A model generated the notes under the pieces. That model searched no databases, was not told where the DNA came from, and saw only the letters and a list, made by a program, of their open reading frames with translations. This document shows, piece by piece, positions 33,391-46,100 of a DNA stretch of 64,000 nucleotides. The stretch is from Halichondria panicea (lineage: Eukaryota; Porifera; Demospongiae; Suberitida; Halichondriidae): assembly GCF_963675165.1 (NCBI RefSeq), contig NC_087390.1:678501-742500 (forward strand). Reading direction: 5' to 3'. Position 1 is the first letter of the stretch. Each line of letters begins with the position of its first letter. Position numbers and translations under genes: made by a program.

Positions 33391-34520
33391 TTCTTGTTCT
33401 CCCCCACACACAGACATTTCTTGTTCTCACCCCCCCCACACACACACACACACACACATATTTTTTGTTCTCACCCCCCCACACACACATTTCTTGTTCT
33501 CACCCACCACACACACACACACATTTCTCTCATCCCTCCCCCCCCCACACACACACACACATTTCTTGTTCTCATCCCTCCCCCCCACACACACACATTT
33601 CTTGTTCTCACCCCTCCCCACACACACACACATTTCTTGTTCTCACCCCCAACCCCCCCCCACACACACACACACATTTTTTGTTCTCATCCCTCCCCCA
33701 CACACACACACATTTCTTGTTCTCACCCCCCCAAACGCACACACACATTTCTTGTTCTCGAGCCCCTCCCCACACACACACACACACATTTCTTGTTTTC
33801 CCTCCCCCCCACACACACACACATTTCTTGTTCTCACCCCCCACACACACACACATTTCTCTCATCTCTCCCCCCCCCCACACACACACACATTTCTTGT
33901 TCTCACCCCCCCCACACACACACACATTTCTTGTTCTCATCCCTCCCCCCCACACACACGTACATTTCTTGTTCTCACCCCCCCCCCCCACACACACACA
34001 CATTTCTTGTTCTCACCCCCAACCCACACACACACACACACACACACATTTTTTGTTTTCACCCCCCCACCCCCACACACACACATTTCTTGTTCTCACC
34101 CCTCCCCACACACACACACACACACATTTCTTGTTTTCCCTCCCCCCCCCACACACACACATTTCTTGTTCTCACCCCCCCCCCCCACACACACACACAC
34201 ATTTCTTGTTTTCCCTCCCCCCAACACATACACCACACACACACACACATTTCTTGTTCTCACCCCCCCCACACACACACACACATTTCTTGTTTTCCCT
34301 CCCCCTCACACGCACACACATTTCTTGTTAATTCTCACCCCCCCACACACACACACACATTTCTTGTTCTCACCCCCCCCAAACGCACACACACATTTCT
34401 TGTTCTCACCCCTCCCCACACACACACACATTTCTTGTTTTCACCCCCCCCCACACACACACACATTTCTTGTTCTCATCCCGTCCCCCCCCCCCCCACA
34501 CACACACACACACACACATT
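33323..34520. repeat. CA/TTTCTTGTTCTCAC minisatellite, array 2
   Basis: About 1.2 kb of the same monomer family as array 1, with pure (CA)n at its left end. The long forward frames (for example 33290-34522) are low-complexity products of the repeat. Confidence 0.95.
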
Positions 34521-34593
34521 AAAGGTTTCTAATTTTGTTATGTTCGGGTTAACCCTAACCCTAACCCCCACACACACATTTCTCCCTTCACAG

Positions 34594-34734
34594 ATAGGAG
34601 ATGATGTTGCCGGGTGTATGAGGACAGTGAACAAGTTTATGCAGGTGGTCGTGAGAGGGGGTGGGCACATTCTCCCGTTTGACCAGCCGGAGAGAGCACT
34701 CAACCTCATCCAGAACTTTGTGAACATGCAATAG
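34594..34734 (+). pseudogene. CPVL: Isolated last exon of CPVL
   Basis: The 47-codon last exon with CAG acceptor encodes IGDDVAGCMRTVNKFM, then VVVRGGGHILPFDQPERALN and a stop. Here the Q codon before VVVRG is intact, unlike unit 3. The catalytic-His motif is kept, but no other CPVL exon lies nearby; the minisatellite and repeat-rich DNA precede it directly. Confidence 0.8.
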
Positions 34735-35058
34735 CCTATTATAATTATGTTGTCTGGAAATGATCATGCTTCAAGTATAAGGATAAAAATAAAATCTATA
34801 ATTATAGTCGTGTCATTTAATATGTTGTTTGAAGAGAAGATTTTAATTACCAAATCAACGAAACGATCAAAAACAATTGCTATTAGAGACATAAATAATT
34901 ATGGAGTGTATAATTATTGTATAGAGTTTATACTCTCTGCCCAATGGTACACAAAAATATACTGTACATGTATAAGAAAGATAGCCACCGATTGGGAAGA
35001 CTTATAACATTTAGTATACAAACGAGACCATAACATAAAACAGGAGTCATACATACTA

Positions 35059-38000
35059 CTAAATAAACACAATTCTTCGTCTGACATCAACGTACTCGGG
35101 ACATGTGACAATGTTGTTTTTTGTAATCTCAGAAGTGAGGAATTTTTTCAGTGTTTTGTTTTCAAACAGCCCCCTGATAATTGGGGAGTAGTCGGTGATC
35201 TCAGCAATGAGGTAAAACACCTCTAGAGTCTTGTTCTTGGCTAACACATTACCGACAGCTTCAGCCTCTTCAGTGGTAACAGTGTACGGTATGAACTTAC
35301 TGATTGGTGGCACATACAGACAGAGTATCAGGTGTTTAACTGTATTGTTTTCTCTCAATGCTTCCAAGGCGGGTAGTAGATCCCCTGGCAACTGTTTACA
35401 AAACCTAAGTTCAATGAATTGTAGAGTTGTATGAAACATTTGGGCCAGTTCAAACGTTCCGAAATTAAGCGGTTCATTATAAACTATACTAATAGGTGAC
35501 ATAGTTAGCTTAGTTAGACATGTGTTAACTTGCAGTCCCTGCATTAAATGACTCGGGCTACTTTTGAAATTCCTATAACGCAGTGTCAATTCCTCTAGAG
35601 ATGTGTCAGTCTGTAGATACTCACCAATAGCTTCATCAAAATCGCAGTCAAGGTTACATTTAAGTTCAAGGCTTTTAATGGAATGTAATCGATTGTCTTT
35701 GAGAGAACGTAAAACTTCACAGGCATTATCAGGACAATTCAAAGTTAGTGATTGCAAGTGCTGGGGGGTACAGAAATATTCAAATTGGCCCTTTATTTCA
35801 CTTTGGATATCGAGTTCTTTAAGTATCGGACAATTGAGTAGAGTACTAAAAAGCTGCTCAGATTGTGCGGGGGTCAAGTTAACACGGGAAGAGCATCGCA
35901 GATATTGTAAGCTTAGTTTCCAGTGGCTTAATATTGAAATTAATTTTCTGATAGTAGACTCTGAAAAAACCACATCTTCTGTTGAAAACATTGTTTTTGC
36001 TTTATCATTGGTAAATGGATATTCAGACAGTAAGATTTTCGTGTTGTTCCTTTTTAACTCAGTCACGTTCAATCCAATTGAAATACACCAATTATAAGCA
36101 TCTGTGGTAAGTGAGTCCTTACTAAAACGCGCTTGTACCAAATGTATCACCAACATTTCAATACTAGAATGTGCAATAAAGTCAGACAACAACTCTTCAT
36201 CAGCTGGCGATACTTGAGCACACTTCAAAACTTTCAAGCAGTGTTTTGGCTTCAAAATATCAAGTATTCGTATCACAGTGTCTCTTGAGATGCCAAAATC
36301 TAGCTCTACAACACTTAAGTTTGGAGATAGCTCTATAGTGTCAAATATTTTTAATTCACATGGAACCTCAGGCCCATCAAATTCAACGTCAATAATATTA
36401 CTGATAGTGACTCTTTCTAATTCGGGTAGTATCCTATCAGTGAGTGTATGCCAAGCAGATGGAATCTTGAATGTGGTAGACATTTTCAGATGCCTTACAC
36501 TTAGAGTAAAAGAAGGCAAAACTTTGTTGATTCCTGCTAATATCATTGATCTATCCACATAACTTTTATTAAACTTGAACATGTCCATTTCAGTTACTTT
36601 GAAATGAGCAGAAGCTACAACATAACCAAGTGCAAACTGATCAATATCATAATATAGCGGTGGTTCATACAGCACATTACAATACAAGTCCTTCATGGCT
36701 TGCACATTTTGGCTTTCATAGATCCACAGAATTTGATCAATTGAGAATCTACACATTCTCTCGGCTTTTGACGATCCTTTCTCATAGTACAAGTAAGGAG
36801 TTGGAAGTACACACTGTGTCCATGGGTCATCCAGTTTAGTCAATCCAGCTAAAAACAACAGAATCATCTTGTATGATCCATCATCATCAGCCTTCGTTTC
36901 AAACAAAATCAACTGCTCGTGTGGGGTTTTATTTTTCAAGACGTAAAATGCAGCGAGAAACTCTTGAAGTGTTAGATGAAGGAAATTGTAAGATGGAGAA
37001 CTGTTGCTTTTCATATATAAAGGATGTACACTGTTCATGAATCCAAGTGTGTTAGCATCAACAACATCTTCTTTGAGGAAAACCAATTGTTGTTTTTCTT
37101 TTGTTATTCCATTGTACGCAATTTGGCAGAGCTTATCAAAATGTAACTGAAGTGATGAAGGTAACTCACTCAGCTCACCACTCCAATCACTGTCTAAGTA
37201 CGCTGGATTGTCATTTAAATACCTTTCAATCACAACTCGAGAGTATGCAGTGTATAGTTCAGTTGTTGTATTAGGAAAGACGCTGCTTATTTTGTGATTT
37301 TTTCTATAAACATCAACTACAATTCTGGCATGAAGAGGGTTATACATTGCGCTAGAGATACGTGGATTAGAGTTAATGTATTCACGTAGTTCTGGTGGAG
37401 CCTCCTTATTTTTGATCATTAGATCAATGTATTCTTGAATTTGTTTGGAAGAAAACCCTAAGATTTCGATGAACTGATCAACTCTTGCGCTACAAGTAGG
37501 AGGTAGATCGCATACAGCCCAGGGCCTAGTAGTAACAAGCACGGTACTAGCTGGCAGAAGACGTCCGGATATTAGTTTCATAAAAATAGAATTTTTTGTT
37601 CTAAGAGATGGTGATAACTCATCCAGCCCTTCCAAAATGAAAAGAATACCGTGCCCATGATGATTTTGTATGATAGTAGTAGCAACAATATTTTTGGAAG
37701 CATCAGTATTTTCACATTGAAATAGATCAACTAATTCTACAGCTTCCTGAACATTCTCATCTCGAAGTCGGAGCAATACAACGAGGGAGTAATCTGTCCA
37801 AACTTCCCCATTAGCCCATCGTCTGCACAGCTCCCATGACAAAGTCGTCTTGCCTCCTCCAGGAGCCCCTTTAATGACAACTAGTTTAGAGAATTTGCCC
37901 TCTACTTTGGAAGCTATCTGGTCCATTGTGATTCTCTCTCTTGGAAATCTATTCAGTTTGCCTTTAACTATTTCTGACCAGGACTCTTCAATTTCCTCTC

Positions 38001-40841
38001 TGGATAAATGTTTACTTACATCCGCACATTCCAGGTTAACAAAGTGTTTAGTACACTGGAGAGGATATTTTTCATCAGCAGGGAGAGATCTTGTATCGTA
38101 AATACTTGTTAAGTATGATCGATAAATTCCTATTGCTTCATCTGGTTGGATGGTGGAATGATCACCGGACTTGGATTCTACAGTATAAAAGAATAATCAT
38201 GAAGCGAAGGTAATAATACAGTGGAATCTTCAATAATGGGCCCTCCAAACTAAGTAAACAGTGAGAAATACAACAAATAGGACTGCGCTTCCAACCCCAA
38301 ACGTTCATAGTCTTACATGAACAAATGCAGCAATCCCTGGGATGTGTCATTTACTCTATCACCATGCACTCACACAAACTACTGATTAGCTAACTCACTG
38401 GTTGGTCCAGGAGCCGTTGTGGACAATTTCTGCCTCTTACATGGCCCAGGTGAAGTATCGTCATCTGAAAGTAAGTAAAACATCGCTATACAAATGACTG
38501 AAGTACATAGTATTATATAAGTTCATGACTATAATATTATATATAGGTTGTAGTGAACTATCCACTCACATAATTATACTTAAGTACCAGGGCTTCATAG
38601 AAGGGGGGAACGAGTGCCCCCCCTGCATGGCAATTGTAAATTTTGTATGGCTATAACACACTGCCTGTGTCACACCAACCAAACAAAGAGCTCTGCCTTA
38701 ATAACAACCAATATAATGCCTTCTTTATACGAAGCTACTATTCTTCTACTCCAAATGTCCACAATTTCTTCTATTTGTAAGTACAGAGGGCAATTTAAGA
38801 GCGACTTCCATTAAGTGAGCTAGAAAGGCTTGTGTCGCTCAGTCTATGGCTTTTATCTGACAACTCATAGTACCATTCAGTGCAGGCAATTGAAACTAAG
38901 GTAGTTCAATTAAATTTCTGCGTTTTTATTACATTCCCCTATTTGCAAACCATACCGTATAGCGGGTGTATTTCGAGGGTATAAATGTTCGTGGTTTTCA
39001 CGGATAAGGCATGAACCGTGAACATTAAAACCGTGAATTTAATATTAAATGCGTGCATGCTGCAAAAAGGCCCTATTCCACGAAAATTAAATCTGCGAAA
39101 ACCTTTCTAAAGGCATTTCCACGAAAATGTATACCCTCGAAACATATATCCGCTATATACGGTAACCTTATAACACTGACACCATAGTTTATAAGAAAGC
39201 ACCAGATGCGATATATATGACAGTTTAAATACCTGGGGGGGCATGCCCTCAGATCCCCCCTAGATGGCCATGTATGTTAATCGCCTCCGCCCCCCCCCAT
39301 TCTTCTGAAATGTTGATTTTGCACCCCTGTCCATTTTTTCTGTATGAAGGCCTTAGTACTATTGACTATTCATAGAAATACTTTTAGCGTGGTCGTAAGT
39401 TACGTCATGACTATTCATACCTGTACATGCCTCCTCTATAGCCTCAGCCACATCATTCCGTGCAACTGTCGATGCTCTGAGACTCTGACATATTTCAGAA
39501 TAGGTGAGAGGGCCAGTCTTCAAGCGAGCAGCTATCATGTCACGTAGACAGGTTTGATTGTCTCGATGTTCATCTTTTATATTATTGAGGATGTCAAAGC
39601 CTAATCCCAGATCAAGTCCCAGGTTGAACCAGTTACCAGCGGCTTTTATCAGGTTCTTGTAAACAGAATTCAAATCATCGAGAGTCAGAATTGAGGCTAC
39701 AAAACAAATGATAAGTACAATGTCGTACACATGGTTTACACATGTATGTTCTATGAAATAGCTGATGAGCAATGTGTATGTTATATAAGCATACATGAAT
39801 AAACAGACTGAGACACCGCTTACTAAACGTTGGTCCAGGGTTTGCTTCAACATCTCCTGACTGCAACAGTAAGCGAAATATCAGTAACAGAATATACAGA
39901 CTGAGAGTGGGGGGCCGATTAGTGCTCTGAACTCTCACTAAGTCTTGGAACTTGATCGGCTTTTCTTGAGTATTAAAAAGTAAGAGTGACGTTTATAATT
40001 ATTGTGGCAGTAAATATTCAATTGATTACCTGATGTGGTTGAGTTCCATTGTTTCCGAGGGTTCCATCTCACCAAGCAGGCAGTGATGAGTGAGTAGCAG
40101 GTGATAAGCACAGCTGACAGAATGAGAACGGCCAGTGCACTCCCCCTCCATCCCAGCTCACAAGGAAACACTCCAGTCCAACTCAAGTCAACCACAGGGC
40201 AAGCAGGACGTGGGGGAGCTGTGTAGAGTTACATAAATATATTCATGTGCTATATTCATGTGCTGTGTCATCACAATTATGGGTAATGATCGAGATTCCG
40301 TGAATGCACTAATGCCTACTGTATAGTGGGTAATTTTCAGGGGACAAAATATTTGTGGTTCAGCAATAATTATTAAGACATCTCGTAGGTAATATAATAT
40401 TTTCGTGGTTGAGCTTGCAAAGGTATAGGCAAGGTCGCTTCATTCATGGATAAAATATTTGTGGTCAGACCTTTAACCACGAAAATCAAAAATATTTTGT
40501 TCCACGAAAATCACCCTCTATAACGGTATTTAAAACTGACCCTTTAAGTATATATTGTGGCTTATTAATAATTATGTTCTATATATACCAACGTGTATAT
40601 GATAAGAAATGTTATGCAATTATTGGTGAGTGTGCTTCACTGACTTACAGGAAAACGTTTGTAAGAAGAGTATGTATCTGATGGTGACCATAATGAGGTA
40701 GAGTTGGTAGAGGACAGGGGTGATCAACACAGAGGCAAGGCAGGCTCTGAGCTGCCAACTAGGTTTACGGAAAACCAGAGTAACATCATCTTCCAGATCA
40801 ATTGAGAGATAACGGGCATGTCTCTGAGATGTCATCTTCAT
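35059..40841 (-). CDS. NLR copy C: 2TM-2A-Death-NACHT-LRR protein with altered 2A-exon acceptor
   Basis: Predicted exons 40841-40649, 40218-40030, 39964-39824, 39696-39421, 38464-38399 and 38177-35059 join to 1328 codons without an internal stop. The usual acceptor of exon 3 (CTTTCTAG in A, B and D) is deleted. A CTCAAG acceptor a few bases downstream restores the frame: VFDTQEK becomes EK, and two residues are gained before VRVQS. The 2A motif GDVEANPGP is intact. The Death exon (ILTLDDLNSVYKNL and LGLGFD) resembles copy D rather than A and B. Walker A GAPGGGKTT and Walker B FILEGLDEL are present, followed by the leucine-rich region. Intron 4 carries a 767-bp insertion. The start is 244 bp from the EAF remnant on the other strand, as in copy A. 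If the shifted acceptor is not used, the 2A exon may be skipped in frame. Confidence 0.82.
38588..39354. mobile_element. 767-bp insertion in NLR C, AGTAC target duplication
   Basis: Flanked by AGTAC on both sides (38583-38587 and 39355-39359). The empty site TTAAGTACTGTTGACTATTC is present in copies A, B and D. Ends CAGGGCTTCATAGAA and TTCTGTATGAAGGCCTT are imperfect inverted repeats and start with CAGGG like the element at 33095. A second MITE (38953-39164) is nested inside. No transposase frame is seen. Confidence 0.75.
38953..39164. mobile_element. Nested MITE (TATAGCGGG family)
   Basis: Begins ACCGTATAGCGGGT and ends ATCCGCTATATACGGT, with internal paired TTCGTGG and CCACGAAAA blocks. 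Relatives are at 40319-40529, 41503-41710 and in FMNL introns. Confidence 0.75.
39831..39854 (-). other. 2A ribosome-skipping motif of NLR C
   Basis: Codons for DVEANPGP, preceded by LLLQSG. The motif is identical in protein sequence to copies A, B and D although the 5' end of the same exon has been rearranged. Confidence 0.85.
40319..40529. mobile_element. MITE (TATAGCGGG family) in intron 1 of NLR C
   Basis: Ends ACTGTATAGTGGGTAATTTT and CACCCTCTATAACGGTA are inverted; internal TTTCGTGG and CCACGAAAAT blocks repeat. Absent from intron 1 of the other NLR copies. Confidence 0.7.
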
Positions 40842-41084
40842 GGTTCTGTCAGAAGACCATGCAACTGTGCAGCTCCAAGAGTCAAGACAAATAGTTGCTG
40901 AGAAGCTTTTTCTGTAGCGTTCAGTGCAGACTTTATGCCAAATAAATCTTTGTTTAGCCTTGACCTTTTGACTACGAGACCCTCCCCTTTTTTTGCAAAG
41001 ATACTCTTTCTTGCGATCTTTACCGTATACAACAATTTAGCTTGGAGTTGGTTGGAGCATAGATGGTTGAAGGTGCTCTCGTTG

Positions 41085-41202
41085 TTGGCTGAAGTTGCTT
41101 CTACTGAACAGCTCCCAGTGAAACTGTGTCAGGAATACCGAGTCAACAAACTGGGCAAGAGCTTCACCTTCCCCAGGGAGCACGCCTATCACACCATCAA
41201 AT
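41085..41202 (+). pseudogene. EAF: EAF exon 1 remnant, second copy
   Basis: An open 39-codon exon with good donor (AAAT/GTGAGT) reads LAEVASTEQLPVKLCQEYRV then NKLGKSFTFPREHAYHTIK, matching LRLGESF and SFHTIRYDF of EAF. The first codon is TTG where copy 1 has ATG, so the start is lost, while the frame broken in copy 1 is intact here. Exons 2 and 3 are absent: homology to copy 1 ends about 41370 and a MITE follows. Confidence 0.75.
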
Positions 41203-41502
41203 GTGAGTCACAGTTTCTACCGTACTAAAAAGATATACCGCCATGCATACATACATAAATTTAATCTCCTTCAGTGAAGGATTATATAAACCAGTATGGT
41301 AGGAAGACTGTAGTGGCGTGTCTCCACCCCCTTAGCCTTAGTATAATGTCTAATAGATGTATTTTTTTGGCCGAATTTGTACACAACACTGATGGGCCTG
41401 GTATCGACTGCTTGCGCATGCGCTCTAATATCCCCCGGTATCTGGGGGCTTTGGATAACATCGTATATGCTTAGTAAAACAATGACATCATAATGGGCAG
41501 AG

Positions 41503-41710
41503 TACCGTATAGCGGGTAATTTTCGTGGAGTAAAATATTCGTTATTTTCGTGGGCAGGCTGACCTCCACGAAATTTTAACGTAGGCGTGGCTTATCGGAA
41601 CGTAGGAATACTGTGCAGCCACGAGACTAAACAAAATTTTTACTCACAAATACCACCGTTTCTCGAGTTGAACGAATTTTTACCCCACGAAACTTACCTG
41701 CTATACAGTA
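41503..41710. mobile_element. MITE (TATAGCGGG family) at a duplication junction
   Basis: Begins TACCGTATAGCGGGTAAT and ends ACTTACCTGCTATACAGTA. Immediately to its right (41708-41721) stands the 3' tip of a mutase exon and its donor, so the second CPVL array begins inside unit-type sequence at this element. Confidence 0.75.
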
Positions 41711-43295
41711 CTGCAGGACAGGTGTGTGAGGTGTGAGGGGTGTATGGGTGTGAAAGTACTAAGTCATGGAGTGTATGAGTCATCAATATTAGGGTGCTTC
41801 CCTACAGCAAATATGGTTAAGGGGAGGGTAAGTGCCAGCCAGTCTGTTCAAAGTGTGGTTGTAGATCAGAAGGTCAGGGCCATTATATTCATAGATTTAG
41901 GAATAATGGTTTGCTGTACTCCCCTTTGAGACCTCATACTTTGAATGTATTCACACTGATCCCAATAAGGGGTGTGTGCGCCAGACTAATCAGGGTTTCA
42001 TCTAGTAGGGGGCGGGGGGCGGAAGCTTACCCCCCAAAAGAGAGGGGTAAATAGGGAAGAGAGGGAGTTTGAGTACTAGACCCAACAATATCTAGACAGT
42101 CTTTTGCTAGAGGATAATTGGTCATCATCCATCATCTAGTCTTACCACAAATCTATTCATTGCTTTTGGTAGTACATGTGGTTTCTGGTGTATACTTGCA
42201 CAATTACAAGCCAGCATACCAAGAGTAGGGCTGTCCCAAAAAAATTTGCCTATTAGCAATTTTTCTTTCTATTATACTCAATCATTGTGATGTGATTCGT
42301 TGAAGGCACATATTCGTACTTATAGATAGATTTTAGTGTGTATCTTGTGTTAGAAGGTCAAGGCCATTATTCACATACTTAGGTCATTTGGTTTGCTATA
42401 CTCCCCTTTGAGACCTCATACTTTGACACTGATCCCAATAAGGGGAGGGTAAGCGCCAGTCAGTCTGTTTAAAATAGCTGTATAGCTTTATCATAGTACT
42501 ATGCATAATTACCCGAGGCTGTGCCGTGGCCAGCGGGTATAGTAGTCATCTGGTTTGTTTGTTTGTTTATGGCACAAGAGTTTGCTTCTGCGTTTACAGC
42601 ATGGATAGCCTTCACCCAACAAGTTAATACGTAGTTGCAGATTTTGATATAAAGCCTCGTTGTTGAATATAAGCGAGCAAAACTAAGAAGCTTAAACTTG
42701 CACGTTGGCAGCTAGCTAACTAACTACACGCGGCCTTTATTCGAGGTACCCTACTTATTTACAGCTGAAGTGATCCCGTACCAAGAACAATGGAACAGGG
42801 TCGCTAATAGAAAGCTAAAATTATGATTGTGGTTGTTGCTTATAATTATTATCCTAGCCCCAGAGCATACCCCACAGGAGCTATACTGAGACTCTAGGCT
42901 TCTTTGCTGACTTTGCTGTGATCCTAGTCCAGTACACTACTAAACTCCATTCTCAAAACTTTCAGCCTCTAGACTTTAATTGCTCCCGTACGTTACTTGC
43001 TGCTTAGCCTGCTTACATAACACCCTTAATTCTGATTTATGTGAACAGCCGAGGGTTAGCACTTAGTGCTCTAGTTAAACTTAACGTACTGAAGTTATGG
43101 CTGTTGAAAGATACATGTATGTTTAACTATAACCCCCCTCCGTTTATTCAATGGTTCGGGGACTCTTTCATCTGCCATAACTTGAATTCCAGGTATCCAA
43201 TTTCAACGCTTTTCTGACTTTCTGAAAGCAACCTTTCATATTTGAGAGATAAAAAAGCAATTCTTATTTCTGCTGCTACCTCTCACACACACACG

Positions 43296-43382
<87 letters not shown>

Positions 43383-43517
43383 CCATCGCCACCACAAAAC
43401 CTCTAGACAATTCCTGAGGTTTATTATCATAAAATCACCTCAACCAAGCAACCTACATTTATACAGATAAGACACCCACCCACCCACACACACGCACACA
43501 CACACACACACACACAG
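41708..43517. repeat. Repeat-unit spacer before CPVL unit 4
   Basis: Starts with the last bases of a mutase exon (TACTGCAGGACAG then GTGTGT), then the same spacer order as 8071-10137: AATAAGGGG modules, G-rich block (about 42006-42030), a single copy of the 70-bp CCTAGCCCC repeat (about 42855), the CCATAACTTG repeat and CA tracts. No intact exon. Confidence 0.7.
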
Positions 43518-44074
43518 GGACGGACGCAAGTGATGATGAATGCGTACGCTGACCTTGTGTTCCAGTTTGGAATGGCTGACGATAACTAAACCACTTACAT
43601 TTATTCAAGGACCAACACGGCTGTGCAGTACATCAAAGCTGAACGGTTTACGATGGCTTCAAGGTACACACACTATACACAGCATCAGAACTCTAGTCAC
43701 AGAGGCAACTCTAGTACTCAGTACCTGTACAGGAACCAACTACTGAAGCCACTGACTAACTACAATGTATGTGCATCACGTACCCCCTCTCGTCCACCAG
43801 GGTTCAGTACCTAGCAGTTAGTGAACATTGTAGCCAGCTCTGTGCTTGTCTAAGCTATTACTCAATGCAGCTGTTACGGTTTATTCGGTGGCCAATTCAC
43901 AGAAGCTCAGCATCCAAAATCCATTTCACATTCTCAAAGTAGGTATAACATGTTTGTGCCAACTGTTGCAGATTTTGGATGCTCTGCTCAACGGAGATCT
44001 GATACCGTATCCTACGTACTTGTACAACATGACTGGATCCACCAACTACTACAACATTCTCAGGACCTCGCTAG
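43518..44074 (+). pseudogene. CPVL: CPVL-like fragment, unit 4, with stop
   Basis: Exons 43518-43663 and 43972-44074 match units 1 and 2. Exon 1 has an in-frame TAA where the others have CAA (DDN-stop instead of DENQ). It also has a one-base deletion in the T run of GGTTTTAC. Both destroy the frame. Exon 2 reads ILDALLNGDL and keeps its borders. As in units 1 and 2, the intron after exon 2 switches to mutase-linked sequence near 44333. Confidence 0.85.
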
Positions 44075-44709
44075 GTACACGTATGTTGATAGAGTATGTC
44101 AGAAAGTGTTGGATAGAAGTATACAGTCCTGTTTGGAGTGGTATATACTCTTTTTACCTATACGTAGTGTACTGAACATTCTACTGTATTATTTATCTTA
44201 TGTTGGTACATACTTAACCAGTGTTTGGTTAAAGGGCTCTTGTTTGAGTAGCTAATTGAATTTGGGAATCTGTACAAGTTAAGTTGTGTGTATGGATTGA
44301 ATTTGGGGAAGTCCTGGACTATACAATTATCTCTAGCGCTTTAGTGCAAGGCTAACTCATATGTTGAATAGAAAGTTTGTGTGAACAGATGATGCTATGA
44401 AAGATTCTGAAGAGACTGCAACAGCCTTCAATGTGAAGAAGCTTTAGTTTGCTAATCCACGAACCAAAATCCAAGAGATCGTGGCTAGAAGCCTATAGAA
44501 GCTGTCAGTTTTTGTTGCATTGCAACTGTTGATCAGTTACAGCTGGAATACACACACACACACACACACAGTCAGCTTTACCGTATCCCTCGTGCGGCTA
44601 GGCCTCGAGGCATAATAAGGGGAGGGTAAGCGTCAGTCGTCTGGCTGTTCATATGGTTGTAGATCAGACCATTCCACACCATAGTACGTACCTTTCTCTC
44701 TGTGTGCAG

Positions 44710-44821
44710 CATATGCCTCAGTACAATGCTATTTCTGGCTACCACATCATGGAGGCTGGTGCTGACCCTGTGCTGCAGTTGGCCTTCACTGTGGCCGATG
44801 GGCTAGAGTACTGCACGACAG
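44710..44821 (+). pseudogene. MMUT: Isolated methylmalonyl-CoA mutase exon, unit 4
   Basis: Third full copy of the 112-nt exon ([20 protein letters not shown]). It ends CTTG instead of CRTG, a change in a strongly conserved position of the family. Splice borders are kept; no other mutase exon is near. Confidence 0.8.
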
Positions 44822-46062
44822 GTGTGTGAGGGGTGTGGGGTGTGAGGGTGTGAAACTACTAAGCCATGGAGTCGAGTATATTAATTTAGTGAGGAGTCAT
44901 CAATAGTAGGGTGCTTCCCTACAGTATAATTGCTAGCAAATATGGTTTTTTGGTCCGAAACCTTTTTTTAAAGTTACTCAATCATTGTGATGTGATTGGT
45001 TGAAGGCACATATTCTCATTTTCGTACTTATAGATAGATTTTAGTGCGTATCTTGTGTTAGAAGGTCAAGGCCATTATTCACATACTTAGGAATAAATTC
45101 ATTTGGTTTGCTGTCCTCCCCTTTGAGACCTCATACTTTGACACTGATCCCAATAAGGGGAGGGTAAGCGTCAGTCAGTCTGTTCAAAATAGCTGTATAG
45201 CTTTATCATAGTACTATGCATAATTACCCGAGGCTGTGCCGTGGCCAGCGGGTATAGTAGTCATCTGGTTTGTTTGTTTGTGTGTGGCACAAGAGTCTGC
45301 TTCTGCGTTTACAGCATGGATAGCCTTCACCCAACAAGTTAATACGTAGTTGCAGAATTTTAATATAAAGCCTCGTTGTCGAATATAAGCGAGCAAAACT
45401 AAGAAACTTAAACTTGCACGTTGGCAGCTAGCTAACTAACTACACGCGGCCTTTATTCAAGGTACCCTACTTATTTACAGCTGAAGTGATCCCGTACCAA
45501 GAACAATGGAACAGGGTCGCTAATAGAAAGCTAAAATTATGATTGTGGTTGTTGCTTATAATTATTATCCTAGCCCCAGAGCATACCCCACAGGAGCTAT
45601 ACTGAGACTCTAGGCTTCTTTGCTGACTTTGCTGTGATCCTAGTCCACAGTGCACTATTAAACTCCATTCTCAAAACTTTCAGCCTCTAGACTTTAATTG
45701 CTCCCGTACGTTACTTGCTGCTTAGCCTGCTTACATAACACCCTTAATTCTGATTTATGTGAACAGCCGAGGGTTAGCACTTAGTGCTCTAGTTAAACTT
45801 AACGTACTAAAGTTATGGCTGTTGAAAGATACATGTATGTTTAACTACAACCCCCCTCCGTTTATTCAATGGTTCGGGGACTCTTTCATCTGCCATAACT
45901 TGAATTCCAGGTATCCAATTTCAACGTTTTTCTGATTTTCTGAAAGCTTAGAAAGAAACCTTTCATATTTGAGAGATAAAAAGCAATTCTTATTTCTGCT
46001 GCTACCCCTCACTCACACACACACACACACACACGCACACACACACACGCGCACACACACAC

Positions 46063-46100
<38 letters not shown>

